From assembly GCF_039543245.1 (NCBI RefSeq), contig NZ_BAABJJ010000036.1, positions 1 through 64,000 of the forward strand: a DNA stretch of 64,000 nt. The letters are read 5' to 3'. The notes under the pieces are model-generated. The model saw only the letters and a list, made by a program, of their open reading frames with translations. It made no database searches and was not told the origin of the DNA. The position numbers were made by a program, and so were the translations under genes. The number at the start of each line of letters is the position of its first letter. Position 1 is the first letter of the stretch. Positions 28,887 through 38,015 of the stretch are shown piece after piece. This DNA comes from Algibacter_G agarivorans. Its GTDB lineage: Bacteria > Bacteroidota > Bacteroidia > Flavobacteriales > Flavobacteriaceae.

Positions 28887-30470
28887 TTAATCAACGGTTA
28901 TCTGACTTCCCCACCAATCTTTGTTGGGTTTAAAATCTGGAGATAATACTTCCAACCTCTGTTTTTCTAAATTTAGTAATTTTTTATTAACAAGCTTTTG
29001 CAAACGCTTTTTGCGCTTATGTGGATTAAATTCGGCATCCGTAGTTGGATACTGTGCATTAACTGCCTTCAACCAAGATAGTAGTTCATTGCTTAAATTT
29101 TTGGCTATCTCTTGATGCTGAGAAATCATATTCTGATTATCTTTTTCTTCAGAAGGGAGTCTAAAAAGTTCCTCACGCCCATCTTCCCAATAATGAATAA
29201 GTTTCCAACCATCTTTTTGAATAATTGATGACGGTTCGCCTCCTTGATTGCCATAATGTGGATAATGCCAAAACAACGGTCTATTAGAATTAAAATCTTT
29301 ACCTTCTAATACGGACTTCAAACTGATACCATCTATGTGCTGATTTTCTATAAAAGGTAGGCCTGTCAAATCTAACAATGTAGGATACAAATCGGTACTT
29401 ATTACAGGTATTTCAGTAGATTTTATATTTTTTAACCAAGGAACCTTTATAAAAAAGGGTTCTTTAATACCGCCTTCCCATTGGTAGCCTTTACCACCTC
29501 TTAATGTCAAGTTACTGGTCGCATAATTATCACCTGAAGCAACACCTCCATTATCAGAGGTGAATACAACAATGGTATTATCATCTATACTATTGTCTTT
29601 TAAAGCTTTTAAAACTAAGCCGACAGCATCATCCATTGATTCCACTAAACCACCATAAACTGGGTTATCCTGAACGCTTCTAATAGGCAATACACGCTCC
29701 ATCTCATAACCTATTTTGGCTATACCCAAACTATCCGCCTTTTCTCTATACTTTGCCCATTTAGCTTGTGTAGTTTGTATTGGGGCATGTACGGCATAAA
29801 AGGATAAAAATGCAAAAAAGGTAGAATCTTTGTGCTGTTGAATAAAGCTAGCTGTCTCTTTGGCTAACCTCATTGTTAAATTTTCCCCTTTCTGCTTATT
29901 TGGTAATTTTGGATTGTTCCAAGGTGAAAAAAATCCGCCTCGTGGCGAGCCAGCATCTATACCTCCTATATTAATATCAAAACCATGATCTTCTGGATAA
30001 GAACCTTTGCCTCCTAAATGCCATTTTCCAGCAAAAAAAGTTTTGTAACCATTGTTTTTAAAAGCTTCTGCAATGGTAATATCTTCTTTTGGTAAAGCTT
30101 GAACGTAATTGGCTGGCAGCAATTTGTCATGACGATTTCTTGTTCTCCAATCTGTTCCTGACTTAGCACCTATCCAATCGGTAATACCATGACGTGCTGT
30201 GAATTTTCCCGTCATAATACTAGCTCGTGATGGACTACAAACACGACTTGAAGCATAGCCATTAGTAAACATAACGCCTTCTCTTGCAAGTTTATCTACA
30301 TTTGGGGTTTCATTGAAGGTGCTACCTGTTACACCTAAATCGTGATAACCTAAATCGTCAACCAGAATGAATAACACATTGGGTTTAGATCGTTCTTTTG
30401 GAACTTGCGCTTTGTTATGACATCCAAAAACAAAGAGCAGTAGTAAACTGAATATTTTTGACTGATGCAT
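28887..30470 (-). CDS. S1 family sulfatase
   Basis: 527-residue type I sulfatase. The formylglycine site is Cys78 in RVCSPSRASIMTGKF; metal ligands include Asp38-Asp39 (FILVDDLGYHD), with HAPIQ and FTSDNGGVASG further along. The N-terminus (LLLFVFGCHNK) is a lipoprotein leader with Cys17. The substrate is expected to be a sulfated monosaccharide or oligosaccharide from the imported polymer. It is paired with the DUF1080 gene, which begins at its stop. No PUL operator is visible upstream in 30471-30637, so this two-gene unit may be regulated differently or transcribed from the GH43 operon by read-through. Confidence 0.9.
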   Translation of the reverse strand: MHQSKIFSLLLLFVFGCHNKAQVPKERSKPNVLFILVDDLGYHDLGVTGSTFNETPNVDKLAREGVMFTNGYASSRVCSPSRASIMTGKFTARHGITDWIGAKSGTDWRTRNRHDKLLPANYVQALPKEDITIAEAFKNNGYKTFFAGKWHLGGKGSYPEDHGFDINIGGIDAGSPRGGFFSPWNNPKLPNKQKGENLTMRLAKETASFIQQHKDSTFFAFLSFYAVHAPIQTTQAKWAKYREKADSLGIAKIGYEMERVLPIRSVQDNPVYGGLVESMDDAVGLVLKALKDNSIDDNTIVVFTSDNGGVASGDNYATSNLTLRGGKGYQWEGGIKEPFFIKVPWLKNIKSTEIPVISTDLYPTLLDLTGLPFIENQHIDGISLKSVLEGKDFNSNRPLFWHYPHYGNQGGEPSSIIQKDGWKLIHYWEDGREELFRLPSEEKDNQNMISQHQEIAKNLSNELLSWLKAVNAQYPTTDAEFNPHKRKKRLQKLVNKKLLNLEKQRLEVLSPDFKPNKDWWGSQITVD

Positions 30471-30637
30471 GTTTATTATTGTTTTTATTCTGTAAAGATA
30501 TTCTATTTATGTTTAGACCTATAATTTATCTTTTGCCCGCGTTAGGGAATGGTATGTTTGAGCTCCTCGTAGAGAGCGAGTAGTGAAAGCCCGACCCTTT
30601 TTGGGGAACGCCCAATCCTTTATTTGAATAAGTTACT

Positions 30638-32449
30638 TTAAAGCTTTGCCGCTTTTGGCCCATCGTAATCATAGGTAAACCAATCTACGTCTATGTATCC
30701 TGCGTCTTCTTTTTCATTCCATGAGAAGAAACCTAACCTATCACCCGTCCACTTTCCAAAAGCAATCGTAAATGTTGGTCCAAATGATTTAAAGTTTTCA
30801 CCATCGAAGCTATACTCGTAAGTAGCTTGATTACTATTATTTGATGTCCTAACATATAAATCATTCCCTGTTATTTCTGGACCTTCTGTTTTTTCTGCCA
30901 TAGGATTCATGTAAAACAGATTCTTTTTCCCGTTTTCATCTACCTCAATACCTAACAAATTAAACACGCCCCCATATCTTACAAAGCCTGCCAACTGATG
31001 TGGTTTCATTCCAGAAACATCAAACTTGGCAACTGCTGTACCTGTGGTGATTCCCATGATACGTTGACTTAGTGTATTGGAAGCTCTCCAGAAATCTGAA
31101 TCTGAGCCATCGTTGTTTGTCCATTCGTTTATATTTGGTCCGTAGCCTTTTTCATTTGGCAATACTTTACTTGCTTTTAAACGCAACCAACCTGGTTTTT
31201 CTGTAAGCGACCAATGTGTATTTCTTGGGTTATGGTTCCATTCCCACTGAAATCCTAATTTAGCACTTGAGAAATCATCATCAGAACTTGGAGCTACAAC
31301 CGGATAACCATCAATAGGTTTTTTGTGCTGTTTTACAGGTTCACCAATGCCGTCATTATCTTCATCTATACCAATTATTGGCCAACCATCTACCCAAGTA
31401 ACAGGTTCTAAACATTGAGGTCTTCCTTGGAACGGAATCTCATCATTTTGAATGAGTTGATGCATATACCACCATGATTTACCTGGAGCTTGCATTAATC
31501 CTCCTTGACTACAACTACGATTATTAAAAGCTGTTCCTTTTTCTAAAACGGTTTTAACCTCATATGGTCCATAGATACTTTCTTTGGAACGTAATACAAT
31601 TTGTTTTCTATCATTTTTAGGATTTTTAACACCTGGTTTGGTTGACTTGTCTCCCATAGTCCATTGTGCTAAAAAGATATACCAAGTGCCATCTATTTTG
31701 TAAATTTTAGCAGCTTCTGCACCCATGCCAGTGTACACTAATTTACCTTCGCCTAGGATTTTTGTTCCATCCCAACTCATTTCGTAAATTCTATTTTCGT
31801 TGCCTTCAATTTTATTACTTGCTGCTTTTTGCTTACCTGCTGTATTAATTATTACGTAAGCTTTATGTGTTTCTTCATCCCAAAAAACAGCTGGGTCGTC
31901 TAGAACTTTGGCCTTAGGCAACATAAAAACTGGTTTTGTCCACGGCCCTTTTATATCCTTAGCAGTTGTAACCATTAATCCGTGTTGATAATCTATTTGG
32001 TAGCAATACCAAGTGCCTTCGTGATACGCTAAATCGCCTGCCCAAGTACCAAAAGAGTAGCCGTTCATTCTATCCCAATTGTATTCTGGTGCCCATGATA
32101 AACTTTCAAACACGTGCCCCACATTAGTCCAGTTTACCATGTCTTTAGATTCTAGAATAGGCATCCCTGGTGACATGTGTTGTTTTGATGTAATCATGTA
32201 ATAGGTATCTCCAACTTGCTCGATATCTGAATCTGGATAATCTGCATTTAATATTGGGTTGATATATGTACCGTCTCCTTGGTCTCCAAAGCTTCCTGTT
32301 GGGACTTTAACTAGATTTATAGATATTGAATCGTTTACATCTTCATTTTTTGTGTTTGATTTACAGGATAATGCACACACTAAAACCAGGGCATGAACAA
32401 CTACTAAACGTGATATTTTTATCAATAATTTGTATCTATATTTTAACAA
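30638..32449 (-). CDS. GH43-like five-bladed propeller glycosidase
   Basis: Inverting glycosidase of the GH43 propeller fold with a C-terminal concanavalin-like domain (GH43_C2/DUF1349-like, about 400-600). Likely catalytic acids are the Asp in NPILNADYPDSDIEQ (base), the Asp in KVLDDPAVFWDE and the Glu in MGAEAAKIYKI. Beta-xylosidase or alpha-arabinofuranosidase-type activity is plausible. Start: the only ATG (32503) would give an implausible leader and a 68-nt overlap with the preceding gene; TTG codons at 32449 or 32425 give a normal lipoprotein leader ending VLVCALSCKS. I chose TTG 32449, which still overlaps the upstream gene by 14 nt and suggests coupled translation. Confidence 0.82.
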   Translation of the reverse strand: MLKYRYKLLIKISRLVVVHALVLVCALSCKSNTKNEDVNDSISINLVKVPTGSFGDQGDGTYINPILNADYPDSDIEQVGDTYYMITSKQHMSPGMPILESKDMVNWTNVGHVFESLSWAPEYNWDRMNGYSFGTWAGDLAYHEGTWYCYQIDYQHGLMVTTAKDIKGPWTKPVFMLPKAKVLDDPAVFWDEETHKAYVIINTAGKQKAASNKIEGNENRIYEMSWDGTKILGEGKLVYTGMGAEAAKIYKIDGTWYIFLAQWTMGDKSTKPGVKNPKNDRKQIVLRSKESIYGPYEVKTVLEKGTAFNNRSCSQGGLMQAPGKSWWYMHQLIQNDEIPFQGRPQCLEPVTWVDGWPIIGIDEDNDGIGEPVKQHKKPIDGYPVVAPSSDDDFSSAKLGFQWEWNHNPRNTHWSLTEKPGWLRLKASKVLPNEKGYGPNINEWTNNDGSDSDFWRASNTLSQRIMGITTGTAVAKFDVSGMKPHQLAGFVRYGGVFNLLGIEVDENGKKNLFYMNPMAEKTEGPEITGNDLYVRTSNNSNQATYEYSFDGENFKSFGPTFTIAFGKWTGDRLGFFSWNEKEDAGYIDVDWFTYDYDGPKAAKL

Positions 32450-33389
32450 TTTTTTTTGTAAAAGTAGAATTAGCACCACCACTACTAATAAAATAAATAC
32501 CACTTTTCAAATCTCTAATATTAATCGTCTGTTTTTTTGAAACCGTTTCTATTGTTTTTACTATAGCACCGTGAATATTAGAAATAACAAGCTTTGATTT
32601 AACTGGCAAATTATCAAAATTAATAAAATCTTTAGTAGGATTTGGATATACTTTAATTTTCTCTAACTCGTTTTTAACAGTAGACAAGGCGTTATAACAG
32701 TTTGATTCTGGGTTATTTAAATCAAAAGCTATACTTCCAGAAACCGTGTTTCTATGCAAAACCATTTTATCAATAAATAAATACGAGGATCTAGCATCTA
32801 CCGTAATCGTATATTCTTTAGCTTCATTAAAAGTTACAAAAACTCTGTGAGCCACATGGTCGTTAGTATTAGTTACAAAACCCCAATCTAATCTATTCCC
32901 AAAAGCTTTTATGAAATTTTGAGTAGAACTTCCTGCGGCACACGTTAAACTTGAATCGTTATTACACATTGGCTTTGGGTATACTTTAGCTCCATCTTTT
33001 ATTCCGTAAAAATCTTCGCCATCAATTTTTAACCAAGCATCGTTATGCTCACCTTTACTAGTCCCTAATCCAACTCGCATGCGCCACGCAAATCGATAAG
33101 TACCAGGGTTGTTAATTTTTATTTTATACACAATGGGGGCACCTGATAATGCGTTAAAAGATTCAGGACCTGTCCAATGTAAATATGTGATTTCTTCACC
33201 ATTAACAGTTTCTAATGCAATTTGCCATCGATTATCATTTATAACTCCAGATTCCATTTCAATAGTTAAAAGACCATTTTGCTCTTCAAAAGGTAGTGTA
33301 CCATCACATGGGGCTGTTTGTGCAAACACATCTGTTGAAACTATTAAAATAATAATAATAATAAGTGCAATTGTAATTCTACTTTTCAT
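32436..33389 (-). CDS. Secreted carbohydrate-binding-like protein with T9SS domain
   Basis: 317 residues with signal peptide (to VFAQT), a beta-sandwich domain (about 28-235) and a T9SS type A sorting domain (about 240-317, ending KIVKI). The domain starts FEEQNGLLTIEMESGV and contains YKIKINNPGTYRFAWRMRVG and DARSSYLFIDKMVLHR. This plan is shared with the protein at 54561-55802 (FEEKAGLVAVEAEF, YKVKFNNPGRYYVWARI) and resembles the GH115 C-terminal/CBM-like domain. Binding of the polymer or its fragments at the surface is likely; no catalytic residues are evident. It heads the operon that includes GH43 and has a PUL promoter. Confidence 0.65.
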   Translation of the reverse strand: MKSRITIALIIIIILIVSTDVFAQTAPCDGTLPFEEQNGLLTIEMESGVINDNRWQIALETVNGEEITYLHWTGPESFNALSGAPIVYKIKINNPGTYRFAWRMRVGLGTSKGEHNDAWLKIDGEDFYGIKDGAKVYPKPMCNNDSSLTCAAGSSTQNFIKAFGNRLDWGFVTNTNDHVAHRVFVTFNEAKEYTITVDARSSYLFIDKMVLHRNTVSGSIAFDLNNPESNCYNALSTVKNELEKIKVYPNPTKDFINFDNLPVKSKLVISNIHGAIVKTIETVSKKQTINIRDLKSGIYFISSGGANSTFTKKIVKI

Positions 33390-33415
33390 TTTATAAGCTT
33401 TCTAATTAAGGGAGT

Positions 33416-33464
33416 AATATTAATTAATTCAATATAATTAAGCATCCTGCACTGTAAGGTGTTA
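33416..33464 (-). promoter_or_regulatory. PUL operator and promoter of the T9SS-GH43 operon
   Basis: Core at 33446-33453 (minus-strand GTGCAGGA, extended ACAGTGCAGGATGC), element at the fixed spacing 33416-33423 (TAAATATT). A second diverged copy (plus-strand GTATCTTGAACTGTCTTG) lies further upstream at 33491-33508. Confidence 0.7.
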
Positions 33465-33542
33465 TTTTAGTATTTTATTGAATTTGATAGTATCTTGAAC
33501 TGTCTTGTTCAATTTTATAAAAGTGAATTTAGAAAAGTTAGC

Positions 33543-34928
33543 TTATTGAATTTTTAATAAAACTAATGTGCTTAACGGTCCTTCTGGAATAACTTCTGGA
33601 GCATGTTGGCTAAAACCTCCATGTTTTGCTTCCCATTTAAGTAGGTATCTAGAACCATCATCTTGATTACCACCTTTATCATATACTATTCTAACAAGCA
33701 TGCCATCTCTATCGGTGATCGTTTTCCTGATATCTTCCGGATATTTAAGTTGAATTTTAGCCACTTTATCTGCATGTTCCAACGTTTTCAAATCTATATT
33801 ATAACGTCCAGACTCTCCTTTCTCAGTTTCCCAATCTATGGCCAATAAGTTATCATCTGAAATGCCTACAAAATTAAATTTACCACCAATAGACATAAAA
33901 GCACCTCCTTTTATAAATTTCCAACGGAAATCCCAATTTGATATTTTTTTAGAAACCCACCCATCATTAATAAACTTAGCCAGATACAACTGTGTGTTAC
34001 CTTCCTCATCATATTTTACATAACCAAGGATGGGTTTATTTTCTTTAGTAAGTATCAATTTATATCTACTATTGTGCATACCTCCTTTAGAAGGTGTAGC
34101 ATCTACTAAAACCTTCTCATCATCTGGTTTAAAAGGTAATTGTAAAGTTTCACCTGCTGCATTTACCCAATTCTTTAAATCCGAAGTTTTAGCATAACAA
34201 ATATGATGACTAGTTTCTACCATAGGTGTCCAACGCCAAATCCAAGCAAAATGAAAATCTCCATGACTATCTTTTACCCAATTATGGTATGCTGCTCGAT
34301 CATCATTAGCTTCAATACCTTCAAATAATGGTTGCTCTAAATACCGTTCCCATTTCTGCTCTTTAGCTAAAAACCGATTTATTAAAATATTACCATTTCC
34401 GCAAGTTCCTGAGCGGTACGAAAACAATAAGTTCCCTTTCTTATCATGAAAAAAATTGGGATATGTAACACTATTCTCATCTTCGCCTACCATCTTATTG
34501 ACCTCAACCATAGAAGTTACATCATACGGTTTTGTACTTCTAAAATATGCCAATGGGTGTACATGCTGATTCCCACTAATATGAATAAAACCCATCTCAT
34601 CAATCCCTAATTTTACATAGTTATGTGAATCCCACATAAGTTTATTTGGAAGCGTCTTTTTTGTCCAATCTCTACTACCAATTTCTCTTGAAGCGACGGT
34701 CATCATTCTGTCTCTATCAAAATAAGCTACAAACTGTTTATCTCCTACGATCTTTAAATCAAAGTCCACTCCATTAGTGGCCCAAACAGAATCGACTTGA
34801 ATTTGTTCAACAACCTTTGGCTCGTTTATTTTTTTATCATCAGCTGAAACCGTTTTCGTTTCTCTTGAATTATTTATACAAGAGAAAATCAAAATTATAA
34901 TTACAAATAATAAACTCTTATTTTTCAT
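33543..34928 (-). CDS. PL25-like ulvan lyase (BNR_4 propeller lipoprotein)
   Basis: 461-residue beta-propeller with lipoprotein leader (IFSCINN, Cys17). His102 (DSHN) and His122 (NQHVH) are 20 residues apart, and Tyr156 and Arg172 (FSYRSGTCGNG) are 16 apart. From memory, the ulvan lyase PL25 from Pseudoalteromonas uses His-His-Tyr-Arg with the same two spacings, so a lyase acting on uronic-acid-containing ulvan oligosaccharides is the best guess. It lacks a T9SS signal, unlike the PL24-like gene, so it may work in the periplasm or anchored to a membrane. It follows GH78 by 17 nt in the same operon. Confidence 0.75.
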   Translation of the reverse strand: MKNKSLLFVIIILIFSCINNSRETKTVSADDKKINEPKVVEQIQVDSVWATNGVDFDLKIVGDKQFVAYFDRDRMMTVASREIGSRDWTKKTLPNKLMWDSHNYVKLGIDEMGFIHISGNQHVHPLAYFRSTKPYDVTSMVEVNKMVGEDENSVTYPNFFHDKKGNLLFSYRSGTCGNGNILINRFLAKEQKWERYLEQPLFEGIEANDDRAAYHNWVKDSHGDFHFAWIWRWTPMVETSHHICYAKTSDLKNWVNAAGETLQLPFKPDDEKVLVDATPSKGGMHNSRYKLILTKENKPILGYVKYDEEGNTQLYLAKFINDGWVSKKISNWDFRWKFIKGGAFMSIGGKFNFVGISDDNLLAIDWETEKGESGRYNIDLKTLEHADKVAKIQLKYPEDIRKTITDRDGMLVRIVYDKGGNQDDGSRYLLKWEAKHGGFSQHAPEVIPEGPLSTLVLLKIQ

Positions 34929-34945
34929 TTTTACATTATTTGCCG

Positions 34946-37801
34946 TTAAAATTTCGAGTATTCAATTTGATATTTCCCAGAACCTAAAACTATAGCACCT
35001 TCTTCTATTTCAAGTGTACTATTTTTTTGAAAATAGATAACCGATTCACCATTAATTTTCAAGCTTTCTAATTCTGATGAAGTTACCACAACTTCAGCCT
35101 GCGTGTTAAACGGCACTTCAAGGTTCATGTTCAACACCTTATCTTTTGTTGTCCATTTATTAGTAACATCTCCATAAGGCGTTGGAACTGATACTTCCGT
35201 TTTTGTAATGGTACTAGGATACTCAGGATTTACTTTAAATATTTTATAACCTGCTTGATTTTTTGAGGATTTAATACCTCCTAAAGATTCAAAGAAATAT
35301 GCTGCAAAACCACTGTGCATAGGGTGATTTAATGAATTAGTAGGTCCTTCCATTTTTTCCCATTCAAATTGACGCTCTGGCCATGTAGTGAATCCGGAAT
35401 TCATGACGTAAGTTTGACTCGGAAAATCGGGCGTCGTTAATATTTGGTATGCTAAATCTGCCTTTCCGTATTTTGATAAAACAGTGTATATGTATCGGTT
35501 TCCATGAATTCCAGTTGAATGATGACCGCCTTTAACTTCAACAACATCATGAGCCAAACCATTTACTACAGATTCAATTTCTGCTTCTGGTACCATATCA
35601 AATTGTAGTGCTTGTACAGTAGCTGTTTGACTTTGATACCATTTATGTTTTGTATTGGGTATACCTACTAAAAATTCTTTGTTGAATGCATTTTTTAAAG
35701 CTTCTTTTTCTTCTTTCATTTTGGCTTCGTAAACAGCATCTCCATTCATTTTTGCAAATCGCTCCATAATACCTAAAACATCATAGAAATAGGCGTTTGC
35801 TGAAATAATTGGGTCGCATTCCATAGCTGAAGGGTTTTTACGTCTGTCCCATAGTGGTGGACACCAATCGCCCATACCATCTTGCATGATGCCATTTTCG
35901 TCTTTATAGTTTAGATAAAAATTGGTTAAGCCTTTCATGTCTTCGTAATATTCTTTTACAATAGCATCATCACCATAGTATATATAATTATACCAAGGCA
36001 AATACATGGTTGCTACACCCCAATCTATTTTTGCATAAGTAGATGTACGTTTTCCAGGAGCAATCATAGTAGGCACTTGAAACTTGATTTCCGGATTATT
36101 ATGTCCTTTGGTTGGACGCATTTGCGTACGGATGTCTTCCATGTATTTCTTGTAGAAGTCGTACATATCATAATTATACAAAGCATATTCACAAAATGCG
36201 TGTGCATCACCTAACCATCCACATTTTTCACGGTGCGGACAATCTTCAGGAATACCGTGAACATTATCTACAATCGTCCATTTACTAATGCTGTGCATTT
36301 TGTTTAGTAATTCGTCAGATGATGTAAAACTTCCTGTTTCTTGAATATCTGTAGCTACTAAAACCGCTTTAATCATATCAGCATCTGGTTTCCTAGAAAC
36401 ACCTTCAATTTTTGCATATCGAAACCCGTGATAACTAAATTTAGGCTCCCAAGATTCCACGCCATCCCCTTTACAGACGTACTTATATATTTGAGCCATT
36501 CCGTTTGCACCTCCGCCAGTGGAGCCTTGAAAAATATCTTTTCCATTGGTTAAAAGAGCCTCTGTTGTTGTGATTTCAATTAATTGCCCTTCTTTTTCTT
36601 GAACATTTAATTTTACCCAACCAGCAATGTTTTGTCCAAAATCAACAATCCAATTACCATCTGGCGCCTTAAATACATTTTGCGGTTCAAACGCCTTTAA
36701 TTTTTTAATTGCTGGAATTTGCTGTGCGCTTATTTTCTTAAGTTTTGGAGATGCTTCTTTAGCATTCCCCCATTTTTCGTCATTGTAACCTATAGTATTC
36801 CAACCATTAATTTCATAACGCGCATCGTACGTATCTCCTCCATAAATATTATTAAATACAATTGGCCCTGTAGTTTCTTTCCAGTTTTCATCTGTATAAA
36901 AATCTTCAGCAGAACCATCCGTATAGTTTAACTTAACCAAACAACGCACAATTGGTGGCCCATAAGCTGTGCCTTTTTCTGATTCCGGGTCTCGGTTCCA
37001 AGAAATATTCTGCCCGTAAAACCCATTACCTAAAATAATTCCGAAGGCATTTTTACCAGATTGTAATTGTTCTGTAATATCATAATTTACATAATAGGCT
37101 TGCTTATCATAGTTAGATGGCGCAGGATCTAACACATGGTCGCCTACTTTTTTCCCGTTTAAATACAACTCATAATATCCTAAACCACAAATATAAACTT
37201 GGGCATTTTCGATATCTTTACTAAGGTCTATCTCATTTCTAAAATAGCTAGCCGCAAAACCATCAACAGGTACAGATTTTTCCATATTACCTCTTTTATA
37301 CCCTCTAAAGCGGTGTTCTGAAGTTCGTGTGTCTTTATTTAAAGTAATCCATTTTGATGCTTCCCAATTTTCTTTATTCATTAATCCCATTTGAAATTTT
37401 TGAACTTCAGACCATTTCGAAACCGTACCCTTCTCATCCCAAATCTTTGCTTTCCAAAAATACGTACTCATCGCCTCTAAGGGCTTACCTTCATATTTCA
37501 CAAAAGCGGATTCACCACTTGTTACTTTATCCGAATTCCATACATCAGCCTCATTTTCGTTTAACTTATCTTCTGAAGATGCTACCAAGATATGATATGC
37601 CGATTGGGATTTATTAAAACCTTCAACATCTGCAATCCAAGAAAATAATGGTTGTTCGCTCTCGATTGTTGATGGATTTATTTTTGAATTAACCAACAGT
37701 TTATCGAAAGAAATTGATGTTATAGGCGTTGATACTTGATTGCAGGACATGCAAAGCAATACAACTAAAGCAATGGGAAATAAAAATTTATTTTTTATCA
37801 T
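34946..37801 (-). CDS. GH78 alpha-L-rhamnosidase
   Basis: Inverting exo-alpha-L-rhamnosidase, about 951 residues, lipoprotein. Start moved to Met 37801 (MIKNKFLFPIALVVLLCMSC): the upstream ATG at 37834 lies only 12 nt from the -7 element. Domains: Ig-like N-terminal (about 30-130), jelly-roll Bac_rhamnosid_N (about 165-335), second beta domain (about 350-450), (alpha/alpha)6 catalytic barrel (about 460-800) and C-terminal beta domain. The catalytic motif is EDCPHREKCGWLGDAH near residue 525, with HSTGIHGNRY later. Unlike the two GH78 genes at the right end it has no discoidin domain, so it is a separate paralogue. Heads the operon with the PL25-like lyase. Confidence 0.92.
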   Translation of the reverse strand: MIKNKFLFPIALVVLLCMSCNQVSTPITSISFDKLLVNSKINPSTIESEQPLFSWIADVEGFNKSQSAYHILVASSEDKLNENEADVWNSDKVTSGESAFVKYEGKPLEAMSTYFWKAKIWDEKGTVSKWSEVQKFQMGLMNKENWEASKWITLNKDTRTSEHRFRGYKRGNMEKSVPVDGFAASYFRNEIDLSKDIENAQVYICGLGYYELYLNGKKVGDHVLDPAPSNYDKQAYYVNYDITEQLQSGKNAFGIILGNGFYGQNISWNRDPESEKGTAYGPPIVRCLVKLNYTDGSAEDFYTDENWKETTGPIVFNNIYGGDTYDARYEINGWNTIGYNDEKWGNAKEASPKLKKISAQQIPAIKKLKAFEPQNVFKAPDGNWIVDFGQNIAGWVKLNVQEKEGQLIEITTTEALLTNGKDIFQGSTGGGANGMAQIYKYVCKGDGVESWEPKFSYHGFRYAKIEGVSRKPDADMIKAVLVATDIQETGSFTSSDELLNKMHSISKWTIVDNVHGIPEDCPHREKCGWLGDAHAFCEYALYNYDMYDFYKKYMEDIRTQMRPTKGHNNPEIKFQVPTMIAPGKRTSTYAKIDWGVATMYLPWYNYIYYGDDAIVKEYYEDMKGLTNFYLNYKDENGIMQDGMGDWCPPLWDRRKNPSAMECDPIISANAYFYDVLGIMERFAKMNGDAVYEAKMKEEKEALKNAFNKEFLVGIPNTKHKWYQSQTATVQALQFDMVPEAEIESVVNGLAHDVVEVKGGHHSTGIHGNRYIYTVLSKYGKADLAYQILTTPDFPSQTYVMNSGFTTWPERQFEWEKMEGPTNSLNHPMHSGFAAYFFESLGGIKSSKNQAGYKIFKVNPEYPSTITKTEVSVPTPYGDVTNKWTTKDKVLNMNLEVPFNTQAEVVVTSSELESLKINGESVIYFQKNSTLEIEEGAIVLGSGKYQIEYSKF

Positions 37802-37846
37802 TATTTTAGAGTGAATTAGAATATTTTTCTTCAAAATTTTAATTGT

Positions 37847-37898
37847 TGAAAGTACCTGAATACTTTAATAATACTATCCTGTGCTATCACGCATAAGG
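37847..37898 (-). promoter_or_regulatory. PUL operator and promoter of the GH78-PL25 operon
   Basis: Core at 37877-37884 (minus-strand GCACAGGA, extended ATAGCACAGGATAG), element at the fixed spacing 37847-37854 (TACTTTCA). Supports the downstream start at 37801, 46 nt away. Confidence 0.65.
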
Positions 37899-37923
37899 CT
37901 TTATTTGTTATTTAAGGAAAAGC

Positions 37924-37960
37924 AAAAACGCTACCATTAAAAATACTTGATAGCGTTTTA
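37924..37960 (-). terminator. Rho-independent terminator of the clan GH-A gene
   Basis: Stem AAAACGCTA / TAGCGTTTT with a loop of about 17 nt, followed by T-rich sequence on the minus strand, 56 nt past the stop at 38016. Confidence 0.7.
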
Positions 37961-38015
37961 TATATTTCTTATTTGCGTTTTTAATTAAATTCACAAGCAC
38001 TACTAATATACAAAA

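Noticed and set aside
30471..30637. Expected PUL promoter before the sulfatase-DUF1080 unit
   Set aside because: A TATCTTTA-like -7 box exists near 30493 but no operator core occurs 22 nt further upstream, so no site is called.
37801..37834. ATG at 37834 as the GH78 start
   Set aside because: It is only 12 nt from the -7 element and adds a non-hydrophobic extension before a good lipoprotein leader at 37801.
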